Source: UBA7236 sp035439505 (GTDB lineage Bacteria > Bacteroidota > Bacteroidia > Chitinophagales > BACL12). From it: a stretch of DNA of 64,000 nt. Below, piece after piece: positions 37,601 through 46,044 of this stretch. Numbering within the stretch: position 1 is the first letter of the stretch; every line of letters begins with the position of its first letter. The DNA lies in assembly GCA_035439505.1 (NCBI GenBank), contig DAORKJ010000002.1, positions 1-64,000 on the forward strand, given 5' to 3'. Below the pieces are notes generated by a model, which saw only the letters and a list, made by a program, of their open reading frames with translations, was not told the origin of the DNA and ran no database searches. The position numbers were made by a program, and so were the translations under genes.

Positions 37601-37619
37601 TTAGCTTTTTCATAATTAC

Positions 37620-38513
37620 ATGAGCAAAGAAACTTCTATATCTAAACAAGGCATAGGCAAAACAATTGCAGCCAAACTGAAAGATTACCACATGCTGGTA
37701 AAATTCAGATTGAGTTTCATTGTTGTGTTCAGTGCAGGTATAGGATATTTATTTGCCGGTGGCGAACAATCATCGTTCTTTTTATTTTTAGCAGGTGGAT
37801 TTTTGATTACAGCAGCATCAAATGCTATTAATCAGATAATTGAATCTGATACGGATAAATTAATGACGCGCACCGCTGATCGACCTTTAGCTGCCGGAAG
37901 AATGCAGTCAACGGAAGCTATAATTGCTGCCGGGCTGATGGCAGTTTCGGGTATTGCTATTTTATGGGTTTGGTTTAATACCTTAAGTGCATTACTTGGA
38001 GCTTTATCACTCATTAGTTATGCCTTTTTGTATACACCAATGAAAAAGGTTTCACCAATTGCTGTTTTTATTGGCGCATTTCCCGGTGCAATGCCACCAC
38101 TTATTGGTTGTGCAGCAGCAGCAGGTGGAATTAACGATTTAGCTATATTGTTATTTTCAGTGCAGTTTGTATGGCAGTTTCCTCATTTTTGGTCTATTGC
38201 CTGGGTTGCAGCTGATGATTACGCAAAAGGCGGATTTCATTTATTGCCTTCTGTAAAAGGACGTTCTAAGACATCAGCTTTATATATTGTTATTTATACC
38301 ATCTTATTGATACCTGTAAGTTTGCTTATGTATTTATTAGGTTACACAGGGTGGATATCAGCATTAATTGTTTTTATAACCGGAATATTATTTTTATTAC
38401 AAACTGTTAAACTGTATCGCAGCAGTGAAATTAAAGATGCACGCAGTTTAATGTTTGGTTCGTTTTTATATTTACCAATCGTGCTTATTGCATTGTTGGT
38501 AGATCAAATTTAA
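37620..38513 (+). CDS. cyoE: Protoheme IX farnesyltransferase
   Basis: This 297-residue UbiA-family prenyltransferase makes heme O from heme B and farnesyl diphosphate for the oxidase. It has about nine membrane helices and the two Asp-rich motifs: NQIIESDTDKLMTRTADRPLAAG in the first and YAKGG-type WAADDYAKGGFHLLP in the second. It lies between coxA and the subunit III genes in the same operon. Confidence 0.95.
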   Translation: MSKETSISKQGIGKTIAAKLKDYHMLVKFRLSFIVVFSAGIGYLFAGGEQSSFFLFLAGGFLITAASNAINQIIESDTDKLMTRTADRPLAAGRMQSTEAIIAAGLMAVSGIAILWVWFNTLSALLGALSLISYAFLYTPMKKVSPIAVFIGAFPGAMPPLIGCAAAAGGINDLAILLFSVQFVWQFPHFWSIAWVAADDYAKGGFHLLPSVKGRSKTSALYIVIYTILLIPVSLLMYLLGYTGWISALIVFITGILFLLQTVKLYRSSEIKDARSLMFGSFLYLPIVLIALLVDQI

Positions 38514-38517
38514 AAAT

Positions 38518-39102
38518 ATGGCATCATCAATACATAAAAGGTATATCGTACATCCCTACAAGTTTAACTTGTGGATTGGCATCGTGTCGATGGTGATGAT
38601 ATTCGCTGCATTTACCAGCGCCTATGTTGTAAAAAAAGGAGATACACGCACTTGGGAACATATCCATTTGCCATCCATTTTTACAACGGCAACAATTGTA
38701 ATAGTGATTAGCAGTCTTTTTATGCATGCCGCTTATTTGGCGTTTAAAAAAGGTGCTTTAAATTTATATAGAGGGTTTATTGTAACAGCATTCATTTTAG
38801 GTGCTGGTTTTTTAGCCCTTCAAATTCAAGGATGGAATACTTTGGTTAATGAAGGTTACGGATTAACCGAAAATGTTGCAGGTTCTTTTATTTATGTTAT
38901 TTCCGGCGCGCATTTTTTGCATGTTGCCGGTGGTGTAATTGCATTAATGGTGTTTGCTGTTCGTGCTTTTACCAGATTAAAAACAACCGAATCGGATTTA
39001 ATGAAGACAAATACTATTAATATCGAAGTAATGGCAACTTATTGGCATTTTGTCGATTTTTTATGGGTTTATCTTTATTTTTTCTTTTTATTGAACAGAT
39101 AA
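38518..39102 (+). CDS. Cytochrome oxidase subunit III-like protein (first)
   Basis: This 194-residue membrane protein has about five helices and subunit III motifs (SGAHFLHVAGGVIAL; EVMATYWHFVDFLWVYLYF). It starts 4 bases after cyoE and is followed by a second subunit III gene. Two subunit III genes are common in Bacteroidota oxidase loci. This one is the shorter and more divergent of the two, and its exact role beside the second is not known. Confidence 0.88.
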   Translation: MASSIHKRYIVHPYKFNLWIGIVSMVMIFAAFTSAYVVKKGDTRTWEHIHLPSIFTTATIVIVISSLFMHAAYLAFKKGALNLYRGFIVTAFILGAGFLALQIQGWNTLVNEGYGLTENVAGSFIYVISGAHFLHVAGGVIALMVFAVRAFTRLKTTESDLMKTNTINIEVMATYWHFVDFLWVYLYFFFLLNR

Positions 39103-39114
39103 AATTTTAGAATT

Positions 39115-39792
39115 TTGGAAGCAGTTGCTAAAACGAACGCAAAAGAACTTTGGGACGGTGGAGATTCCCCGTTTAGAGTTAGCTATGGCAAGGTGATGAT
39201 GTGGTATTTCCTCATCAGCGATACTTTTACTTTTGCCGGCTTATTAATTTCTTATGGAGCTATCAGAATGAGCCATCCTGCTCATGAAGAAGGTAACATG
39301 ATGAGTTGGCCGGATCCTAACGAAGTATTTAACGCCATTCCATTTACACATGCGCATCTACCTTTGGCATTTGTTACGTTCATGACCTTTACGCTGATTT
39401 TCAGCTCGGTTACCATGGTTCGTGCCGTGCAGGAAGGACATGAAATGAACAGAAAAGGTGTTTTATTCTGGATGTTCCTGACTATTCTTGGTGGTTTAAC
39501 CTTTGTTGGTAGTCAGTATCTTGAATGGACCCACTTAATTCATGAAGGTCAAACTTTAACCCATAACCCTTTTGGAGCAGCATCGTTTGGTGCTTTGTTC
39601 TTCCTCATTACCGGTTTCCACGGATTCCACGTGAGTGTTGGGGTGTGTTTAAATACCTGGGCATTTATTCAAACTTACAGAGGGGTTTTCCACCGTCGTG
39701 GACATTATGAAATGATTGAAAAATTAGGTTTATACTGGCACTTTGTAGATTTAGTTTGGGTTTTTGTATTCTTAGCATTCTATTTATTATAA
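39115..39792 (+). CDS. Cytochrome c oxidase subunit III (second)
   Basis: The 225-residue protein has the classic subunit III motifs: MMWYFLISDTFTFAGLLISY near the start, FFLITGFHGFHVSVGVCLN and GLYWHFVDLVWVFVFLAFYLL at the end. The start is a TTG at 39115; an in-frame stop lies 15 bases upstream and the next ATG (39195) falls at the first membrane helix, so the TTG is the most sensible choice. It follows the first subunit III gene by 12 bases. Confidence 0.92.
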   Translation: MEAVAKTNAKELWDGGDSPFRVSYGKVMMWYFLISDTFTFAGLLISYGAIRMSHPAHEEGNMMSWPDPNEVFNAIPFTHAHLPLAFVTFMTFTLIFSSVTMVRAVQEGHEMNRKGVLFWMFLTILGGLTFVGSQYLEWTHLIHEGQTLTHNPFGAASFGALFFLITGFHGFHVSVGVCLNTWAFIQTYRGVFHRRGHYEMIEKLGLYWHFVDLVWVFVFLAFYLL

Positions 39793-39810
39793 AAAATTTA
39801 ACTGAAAGAT

Positions 39811-40146
39811 ATGTCACACGGTACTCATGCAGAAAAAATAAAAAAAGTATGGACAATTTGCGGTGTTCTTGCAATTGTAACTGCTTTTGAAATTGCAGCG
39901 GCGCTTATTCACTGGAAGTATATGCCGGAAAGCCCAAGATGGTGGCTTAACTTACTCTTCATTATTTTGAGTGCGGCTAAAGCGTATTATATCATGAGCG
40001 AATTTATGCACTTAAAATATGAACTTAAAGCAATGGCCGTAAGTATATTAGCACCGTTCCTGTTTTTGGTATGGGGTATAATTGCATTCCTTTGGGAAGG
40101 TGGTTACTGGTTGAGTTTAAAAGAATCGTGGGAGATTCTTAAATAA
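39811..40146 (+). CDS. Cytochrome c oxidase subunit IV family protein
   Basis: The small, 111-residue membrane protein has three helices and resembles the prokaryotic COX4 family, with SAAKAYYIMSEFMHLKYELK, a segment of that group. It ends the structural oxidase genes. The N-terminus carries several His (MSHGTHAEK). It lies 18 bases after the second subunit III gene. Confidence 0.85.
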   Translation: MSHGTHAEKIKKVWTICGVLAIVTAFEIAAALIHWKYMPESPRWWLNLLFIILSAAKAYYIMSEFMHLKYELKAMAVSILAPFLFLVWGIIAFLWEGGYWLSLKESWEILK

Positions 40147-40148
40147 CG

Positions 40149-40805
40149 ATGGCAAACAAACGGGGGCGGGTATGGGCAATTGTAATGCTCACAATTATAG
40201 TTGTGCTCCCGCTTATTTCAGTTATTTTTCTAAAGGAAGGCTTCAAAATCAGAGAAGAAGCACCTGCAAGCAGCAGGATGATTATTGATAATCCACCTCA
40301 AATTCCTGATTATTTTACTGTTTCTCATAGAGGAGATACCATTACCAAAAAACGTATGCTTAACAAGGTATGTGTGATGGATTTTTCTACCTACAGCTGC
40401 GGTACTACTAATGATGCCCGCGAGCGGAAATTATTTGAGATTCAGGAAGACTATTATGGGAAAACAAAAGCATTGCGTCTAATCTCACATACGCTTAACC
40501 CTGAGCTTGACCAAACAACCCAGTTAGTGTCTATGGCTGAGCGGTACTCAGCCCGTGAAATTTGGCACTTTGTTAGAACGGATGACAGCTCCTCATTCAA
40601 ATTTCACGACTTCAGTAAAAATATTTTCGAAAAAACAGGTGCTATTGAAACTGATACGCTTTGTCCACAGTTAGTATATCTTGTGGATGGGGATGGATTT
40701 CTCCGCGGCGCTTACGACCCTTTGATTGAATCCCAATTCCACGATTTATATAACGATATTCTGTTTCTGATAAATAAACTGGATCTGGATGAACAAGAGA
40801 AATAA
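40149..40805 (+). CDS. SCO-like thioredoxin-fold protein with a broken copper motif
   Basis: This 218-residue protein has one N-terminal membrane helix (about 10-29) and an SCO-like thioredoxin fold. In place of the copper-binding CxxxCP it has only one Cys (Cys84 in STYSCGTTND), the second being Asn88. By alignment with the next gene, the conserved copper His is replaced by Cys172. The rest of the fold (ISHTLNPELDQ, YLVDGDGFLRG) matches SCO proteins. It may bind metal through Cys84 and Cys172 or act as a partner. It overlaps the next gene by 17 bases. Confidence 0.8.
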   Translation: MANKRGRVWAIVMLTIIVVLPLISVIFLKEGFKIREEAPASSRMIIDNPPQIPDYFTVSHRGDTITKKRMLNKVCVMDFSTYSCGTTNDARERKLFEIQEDYYGKTKALRLISHTLNPELDQTTQLVSMAERYSAREIWHFVRTDDSSSFKFHDFSKNIFEKTGAIETDTLCPQLVYLVDGDGFLRGAYDPLIESQFHDLYNDILFLINKLDLDEQEK

Positions 40806-41442
40806 TATAATAATTGCCGGTGTTGTCGGAGTTGCTTTTATTCTCTTTGTGATTTTTGTGTATTTGCCTTATGCCGACAAGCAGGAAAACCTGAATAAGG
40901 TAAAACAATCGTATCAACATTCTTCTTTTTTACGCGACTCGCTTAATCATATTCCTAATTTTACCTGCGTAGACCAAAATGGAAAAACCTTTACCAATAA
41001 GGATGTTGAAGAAACAGTATTCGTAGCGGAATTTTTTTATACCGAATGTGATGCCTATTGTCCGGTTACATCAAAACATCTTGCACAAGTACAGCAATCG
41101 TTAAACAACGCCATAAATTTTAAAATTCTTTCTTTTAGCCTCAACCCTGAAACAGATTCAGTGCCGGTTTTAAGAAAATATGCTGATGCGTATAAAGCCA
41201 AAGATAATATGTGGCATTTTTTACGTGGAGAACAATCCGATATTTTTGATTTGGGTGAACAAGGTTTCTTTACCGTTGTTAAAGGAGCGGATGGCTCGTT
41301 TAAAGGGCATTCGGATAAGTTTACGCTTGTCGATAAAAATGGTAATATCAGAGGATTTTATAAAGGAACCGACTCAATTCAAATGCAAGCTTTAATTCAG
41401 GATATCAATTATCTCGTGTTTAAAAATGAAGTCAATGAATGA
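40789..41442 (+). CDS. SCO1/SenC-family copper chaperone
   Basis: The 217-residue membrane-anchored SCO protein has an N-terminal helix (about 6-28), a thioredoxin fold with intact copper motif CDAYCP (Cys87 and Cys91) and the conserved His174 in GHSDKFTLVDKNG. SCO proteins deliver copper to, or reduce, the CuA site of subunit II, matching the coxB gene in the operon. The ATG overlaps the preceding SCO-like gene by 17 bases, and its own 3' end overlaps the DUF420 gene by 17 bases, a tightly packed arrangement. Confidence 0.92.
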   Translation: MNKRNNIIIAGVVGVAFILFVIFVYLPYADKQENLNKVKQSYQHSSFLRDSLNHIPNFTCVDQNGKTFTNKDVEETVFVAEFFYTECDAYCPVTSKHLAQVQQSLNNAINFKILSFSLNPETDSVPVLRKYADAYKAKDNMWHFLRGEQSDIFDLGEQGFFTVVKGADGSFKGHSDKFTLVDKNGNIRGFYKGTDSIQMQALIQDINYLVFKNEVNE

Positions 41443-41998
41443 AAAATCAACCAATAGAATAATTTTTGCAATATCGGTGGCCGTGCCGGTTTTAGTTGCA
41501 GTATTATTTTATACACCTGCATTGAACCTAAATATCAATGTTTCATTTTTACCAAAATTACATGCCATATTAAATTCTACCGTTGCCATTTTATTATTAA
41601 TCGGTTTGTATTTTATAAAAACGAAAAATATCAAGGCGCATAAATTAACTATGTTGGGAGCATTTTCAACCTCAGCATTGTTTTTAATATCTTATGTGAT
41701 TTATCATTCAGCCTCTGAGTCAACATTATTTGGCGATAGCAATTTTGATGGAACAGTTAGCGCGGAGGAAAGTGCTGCAGTGAGCAGTATAAAAATGGTG
41801 TATTATATCATTTTACTATCGCACATTATTCTGGCTGCTGTTATCATGCCGTTTATTTTAATTACTGTTTCCCATGGGTTGTCTGCAAGGTTCGATAAAC
41901 ACCGGAAAATTGCCAAAATAACCTGGCCTTTATGGTTTTATGTTGCCGTAACAGGCGTGGTGGTATATTTTATGATTGCACCCTATTATCCGCATTAA
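41426..41998 (+). CDS. DUF420 membrane protein (CtaM-like)
   Basis: The 190-residue protein has about five membrane helices and DUF420 features (KLHAILNSTVAILLLIGLYFIK; YHSASESTLFGD; LLSHIILAAVIMPF). A related DUF420 protein, CtaM/YozB, is needed for aa3 oxidase assembly in Firmicutes, so assembly is the likely role. Between two helices is a loop with EF-hand form, DSNFDGTVSAEE (Asp104 to Glu115), that the Firmicute relatives are not known to share. The ATG at 41426 or a second at 41435 could be the start. Confidence 0.85.
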   Translation: MKSMNEKSTNRIIFAISVAVPVLVAVLFYTPALNLNINVSFLPKLHAILNSTVAILLLIGLYFIKTKNIKAHKLTMLGAFSTSALFLISYVIYHSASESTLFGDSNFDGTVSAEESAAVSSIKMVYYIILLSHIILAAVIMPFILITVSHGLSARFDKHRKIAKITWPLWFYVAVTGVVVYFMIAPYYPH

Positions 41999-42002
41999 TG
42001 CT

Positions 42003-42010
42003 TAAATTTG
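42003..42010 (+). promoter_or_regulatory. -7 box before the small CxxC protein gene
   Basis: TAAATTTG fits TAnnTTTG exactly, 4 bases before the ATG at 42015. It could give a separate, leaderless transcript within the locus. Confidence 0.35.
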
Positions 42011-42014
42011 TACT

Positions 42015-42269
42015 ATGAAACTCCGTATCGTAATTGCGTTTGTGGCGTTTTTTCTGCTAACTAGCCTCAGCACAGAATTGAGTGCACAATGTGCTATGTG
42101 TAAAGCCGCTGCCGAAGAAGGTGCTAAAGATGGCAACCTCCAAAGTGCATCGTTAAATACCGGAATAGCTTATTTATTGGTGATGCCTTATTTGGCATTT
42201 ATGGTAGTAGGTTACCTTTGGTATAGAAATTACAAGAAAAAGAAAGCCGAAGGCACTTATATCAACTAA
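42015..42269 (+). CDS. Small membrane protein with periplasmic CxxC motif
   Basis: The 84-residue protein has a signal peptide (MKLRIVIAFVAFFLLTSLST) ending near ELSAQ. Right after it comes CAMCKAAAEEGAKDG, then one membrane helix (about 52-70) and a basic tail (NYKKKKAEG). The CxxC would lie in the periplasm beside the membrane. I do not recognise a named family; the last position in a cytochrome oxidase locus suggests a role in oxidase copper handling or disulfide chemistry. It converges with an SDR gene 3 bases away. Confidence 0.7.
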   Translation: MKLRIVIAFVAFFLLTSLSTELSAQCAMCKAAAEEGAKDGNLQSASLNTGIAYLLVMPYLAFMVVGYLWYRNYKKKKAEGTYIN

Positions 42270-42272
42270 GAG

Positions 42273-42974
42273 TTAAATATCACCTTCCATAGGTCGTATT
42301 AGTATTTCTTCCACAACAGTTCTGTCTGAAACCTCCCAGGCTTGGTAAATGAGTTTGGCAACATCGTCAACATTAATAAATCTGGATTCAGGTAATTGTG
42401 TGCCGTTCCACGAATCGGTTAAAACTGCTCCGGGCAATACAGCTGTAACTCTAACCTTATACTGTTTGAGTTCATGGCGGAGGTTTTGAGAAAAACCGTA
42501 TAATGCAAACTTCGAAATGGCATAAGAGCCACCAGCGTCATAAGCGTTTTTACTGGCTACGGAACAAATGTTAAAAATATGACCATGTTGGTGTTTAATC
42601 ATATTGGGAACTAGGGCACGTGTCAGATGATAAGCAGAATAAAGATTAGTATCGATGAGCTGCTCCAATATGCCTTCCGGTTCATTATGAATATTGCCGG
42701 GTATAAAAACACCTGCATTGTTAATCAGGACATCAATTTTGTTAAATGCAGATTTACAGGTTGCTGCAAATTGAATTACCTGTTCCTTTTTTGATACATC
42801 ACAAACTTGTGTAACAATTGTAGCAGATGGGTGTATTGCTATGAGTTCACCCTTAAGTGTGTCTAAATCGGCTTGAGTGCGAGCGCACGCGGCGATATTA
42901 AAACCGTGTTTTGCAAATAATAGCGCAATTGCTTTGCCTATTCCTTTAGTGGCACCGGTAACTACAATGTTCAT
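42273..42974 (-). CDS. Short-chain dehydrogenase/reductase
   Basis: The classical SDR enzyme has the NAD(P) motif TGATKGIGKA near the start, NNAG, an active-site Ser in FNICSVAS and YAISK. The frame is open from a TTG at 43028, but the ATG at 42974 gives the usual SDR N-terminus (MNIVVTGATKG) of 233 residues. Without a substrate context I leave the reaction open. The gene is divergent from priA. Confidence 0.88.
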   Translation of the reverse strand: MNIVVTGATKGIGKAIALLFAKHGFNIAACARTQADLDTLKGELIAIHPSATIVTQVCDVSKKEQVIQFAATCKSAFNKIDVLINNAGVFIPGNIHNEPEGILEQLIDTNLYSAYHLTRALVPNMIKHQHGHIFNICSVASKNAYDAGGSYAISKFALYGFSQNLRHELKQYKVRVTAVLPGAVLTDSWNGTQLPESRFINVDDVAKLIYQAWEVSDRTVVEEILIRPMEGDI

Positions 42975-43027
42975 CGTTAAGTGATTTAATTTAAATAGTT
43001 TTACAAAATAAAACAATTTACCCCGCA

Positions 43028-45475
43028 ATGAATAACTTGTTTGCTGATGTGATTTTGCCGTTTGCGTTGGAAAAGAACTACACCTATGCAGTTCCGGATG
43101 AGTTTGGTGCGGCGCTTACTCCGGGTATGCGTGTAGAAGTGCCTTTCAGAAATAAAAGTTATACAGGTATTGTTGCTAAAATTCATACAAACATTCCCGC
43201 CGGTTATCAGCCAAAAGCGATATTAGCTTTGCCCGATCATTTGCATATTGTAAATAAGGTTCAATTAGAATTTTGGAAATGGATGGCAGGTTATTATATG
43301 TGTTCAACAGGTGATGTGATGAATGCTGCATTACCTGCACCTTACAAACTCAGCAGCGAAACAATTATTGTGTTGAAGGCGGATGTAAATATAGATGCTG
43401 CTTTATTGGAAGATAAAGAATTTTTAATTGCAGAAGCATTAACTATTCAGAAAGAACTGAAGTTAAAAGATATTCAACTTATACTTCAACAAAAAACAAT
43501 TCAACCCACCATAAAATCGCTGATAGAAAAGGGAATTGTTTATGTAAAGGAAGAGTTGACAGAAGTATATACACCAAAAACTGAAAAGTTTATTGTATTA
43601 AATAAAAAGTACACCGATGAAGCGGCATTACAACAACTGTTTGAACAATTGCAACGCCATGAAAAGCAGTTAAATATTTTAATGGTGTATTATCAGCATT
43701 CCCAAAATAATAATAAGATTAAAAAATCATTTTTATTAAGAAAATCGGGAGCATCGGCAGCTGTGCTTAAAACGCTTATAAAAAATAATATTTTTGAAGA
43801 AATAGATGAACAGGTCAGCAGATTACAATTGTATGGTGATGACCAGATGGATGATTTTGTTTTAAATGCAGAACAGGAAAGAGCAATTAATGAAACAAGG
43901 AATTTTTTAAAAGAAAAAAGTACTGTATTAATTCATGGTGTTACCGGTAGTGGTAAAACGGAAGTGTATATTGAGCTCATAAAAGAATATATTCAATCTG
44001 GCAAACAAGTATTGTATTTGTTGCCGGAAATTGCATTAACCACACAAATTATTTCACGACTTAAAAAACGTTTTGGCAATCAGATTGGTGTTTACCATTC
44101 TAAGTTTAATCAAAACGAAAGAATTGAAATTTGGCAGCGTGTTTTAAATAATGAATATAGAATTATTTTAGGGGCGCGGTCTTCGTTGTTTTTGCCTTTT
44201 AATGATTTGGGTTTGATAATTATTGATGAGGAGCATGATTATTCGTATAAACAACACGAACCTGCACCGCGTTATCATGCCCGCGATGCAGCAATTTATC
44301 TGGCTTATTTACATAACGCCAAAACAGTATTGGGAACAGCAACACCATGTATTGAAACTTATTTTCAGGCAGTGCATGGGAAATTCGGATTGGTGAAAAT
44401 GCTAAAACGATATGCCGATATGGCAATGCCGGAAATCCGTATTGCTGATGTAAAGGAAGAAGAAAAAAATAAAACCATGCATTCGCATTTTACTTCTGCT
44501 TTGGTGGGAAGAATGAAATATGCATTGGATTTAAAAGAACAAATTATTTTGTTTCAAAATAGAAGGGGATATGCGCCATTTCTCATTTGTGAAGCTTGTG
44601 GGTGGACACCCAGATGTATTAATTGTGATGTAAACCTAGTTTACCATAAGTTCAGTAATGAATTGAGATGTCATTATTGTAATTATACAAATAATACTTA
44701 TACCGTATGCCCGGCATGTGGAAGCTCGCGAATTATAATTAAAGGTTTTGGAACAGAAAAAATTGATGATGAATTGCAATATTTATTTCCTGAAGCAAAA
44801 ACAGGCAGGTTAGATTTGGATACCGTAAAATCGAAACATGGGCATGAAAAAATATTACGTGCATTTGAGTCGGGCGATATTGATATTTTAACCGGTACAC
44901 AAATGGTTACTAAGGGACTGGATTTTGACAATGTAAATCTGGTTGGCATTTTAAGTGCGGATCAGATTTTAAATTTTTCTGATTTCAGAGCAGCAGAAAG
45001 AGCATTCCAAATGATAACACAGGTAAGTGGGAGAGCCGGCCGGAAAAACAAAAAGGGCCTTGTAATGATTCAGGCCATTCAGGTAAATCATCCTGTATTA
45101 CATTATGTCATGCAAAATGATTATGCCGGATTTTACACCAAAGAAATTGCCGAGCGGCAGCAATTTGGTTATCCGCCATTTATGCGTTTAATTAGAATTA
45201 CGTTGAGACATAATAAGGTTGAAACTGTAAACAAAACAGCATCCTGGCTGGGGTCAGAGCTCAAAAATCAATTGGGCGAACGTGTGTTGGGACCTGCAAT
45301 TCCGGGAATTCCGCGTATTCGTAATAAATATTTGTCGGAAATCATGATTAAATTCCCAAACAACAGGGTAAGCGGCGAATATGTGAAACAAATTGTGAAA
45401 TTAGAAGTGGAAAAGTTGCAGCTAAATCCATCCCACAAACGGGTTGAAATTGTGATAGATGTTGACCCAATGTAG
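43028..45475 (+). CDS. priA: Primosomal protein N' (replication restart helicase)
   Basis: PriA, a 3'-to-5' helicase that loads the replisome at stalled forks. The 815-residue protein has the N-terminal 3'BD domain (FADVILPFALEKNYTYAVP), Walker A GVTGSGKTEVY, DEEH box, and a zinc-binding region with eight Cys (CEACG ... CINC ... CHYC ... CPACG). The helicase C domain follows with GTQMVTKGLDF and QVSGRAGR. All functional motifs are intact. The start is the ATG at 43028, 53 bases from the divergent SDR start. Confidence 0.97.
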   Translation: MNNLFADVILPFALEKNYTYAVPDEFGAALTPGMRVEVPFRNKSYTGIVAKIHTNIPAGYQPKAILALPDHLHIVNKVQLEFWKWMAGYYMCSTGDVMNAALPAPYKLSSETIIVLKADVNIDAALLEDKEFLIAEALTIQKELKLKDIQLILQQKTIQPTIKSLIEKGIVYVKEELTEVYTPKTEKFIVLNKKYTDEAALQQLFEQLQRHEKQLNILMVYYQHSQNNNKIKKSFLLRKSGASAAVLKTLIKNNIFEEIDEQVSRLQLYGDDQMDDFVLNAEQERAINETRNFLKEKSTVLIHGVTGSGKTEVYIELIKEYIQSGKQVLYLLPEIALTTQIISRLKKRFGNQIGVYHSKFNQNERIEIWQRVLNNEYRIILGARSSLFLPFNDLGLIIIDEEHDYSYKQHEPAPRYHARDAAIYLAYLHNAKTVLGTATPCIETYFQAVHGKFGLVKMLKRYADMAMPEIRIADVKEEEKNKTMHSHFTSALVGRMKYALDLKEQIILFQNRRGYAPFLICEACGWTPRCINCDVNLVYHKFSNELRCHYCNYTNNTYTVCPACGSSRIIIKGFGTEKIDDELQYLFPEAKTGRLDLDTVKSKHGHEKILRAFESGDIDILTGTQMVTKGLDFDNVNLVGILSADQILNFSDFRAAERAFQMITQVSGRAGRKNKKGLVMIQAIQVNHPVLHYVMQNDYAGFYTKEIAERQQFGYPPFMRLIRITLRHNKVETVNKTASWLGSELKNQLGERVLGPAIPGIPRIRNKYLSEIMIKFPNNRVSGEYVKQIVKLEVEKLQLNPSHKRVEIVIDVDPM

Positions 45476-45483
45476 TATCTTTG
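45476..45483 (+). promoter_or_regulatory. -7 box for the Rrf2 regulator gene
   Basis: TATCTTTG fits TAnnTTTG exactly. It begins at the base after the priA stop codon and precedes the ATG at 45496. A half-site TAGTAT, like the right arm of the operators further on, overlaps its start (45473-45478), but no full 29-bp element is seen here. Confidence 0.55.
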
Positions 45484-45495
45484 CCGCATAAACCT

Positions 45496-45936
45496 ATGTT
45501 ATCTAAAAAAGCCAAATACGGACTAAAAGCTATGTTTTACCTGGGTAAACAATATGGCAAAGGCCCGGTACTCATTTCTGATTTAGCAGAAGAGGAAAAC
45601 ATACCCAAAAAGTTTCTCGAACTGATTTTACTTGAGCTGAAAAAAAATGGTTTATTACACAGCAAAATGGGCAAAGGCGGTGGGTATAGCCTAAGTAAAT
45701 CGCCTGATGAAATTACTGTAGGACAGGTAGTGCGAATATTAGATGGCCCCTTAGCTCCAATACCATGCGTTAGTAAAACCGCCTATATGAAATGTGCAGA
45801 ATGTGATAACGAAAAAACCTGTGAGATTAGGAAAATAATGATGCAGGTTCGCGACGCATCAGCAGCCATTTTAGACCATACCAGTTTATTGGAGGCACCT
45901 AAAGCCTTGTTTACCGTAAATCGAAAATCAAAATAA
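45496..45936 (+). CDS. Rrf2-family transcriptional regulator
   Basis: The 146-residue protein has an N-terminal winged helix (LSKKAKYGLKAMFYL; ENIPKKFLELILLELKKNGLLHSK; GKGGGYSLS). The C-terminal segment holds four Cys at 91, 100, 103 and 109, a spacing (C-x8-C-x2-C-x5-C) like Fe-S or cysteine-sensing Rrf2 proteins such as IscR, NsrR and CymR. The start is the ATG at 45496, not the TTG at 45481 which lies in the -7 box. It is the first gene before a set of anion-uptake genes that share a 29-bp element and is their likely repressor (inference). Confidence 0.88.
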   Translation: MLSKKAKYGLKAMFYLGKQYGKGPVLISDLAEEENIPKKFLELILLELKKNGLLHSKMGKGGGYSLSKSPDEITVGQVVRILDGPLAPIPCVSKTAYMKCAECDNEKTCEIRKIMMQVRDASAAILDHTSLLEAPKALFTVNRKSK

Positions 45937-45985
45937 ATACCAGCATTTACAAGCATTTATATATTAAAAAAATAAGCATGTATTA

Positions 45986-46014
45986 ATATATTCTACTAAT
46001 TCGATAGAATATAT
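45986..46014 (-). promoter_or_regulatory. 29-bp element (site 1) upstream of the porin gene
   Basis: Perfect 10-bp arms, ATATATTCTA and TAGAATATAT, flank a 9-base spacer. Read on the minus strand the spacer is TCGAATTAG, one base from that of site 3. It lies 31 bases before the porin ATG and a few bases upstream of a -7-like box (GATATTTG, 46016-46023). Confidence 0.65.
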
Positions 46015-46044
46015 AGATATTTGTGCGCACAAAAAATATTATTT

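Noticed and set aside
45454..45482. A seventh 29-bp element controlling the Rrf2 gene itself.
   Set aside because: Only the right half-site TAGTAT matches; the left arm and spacer do not.
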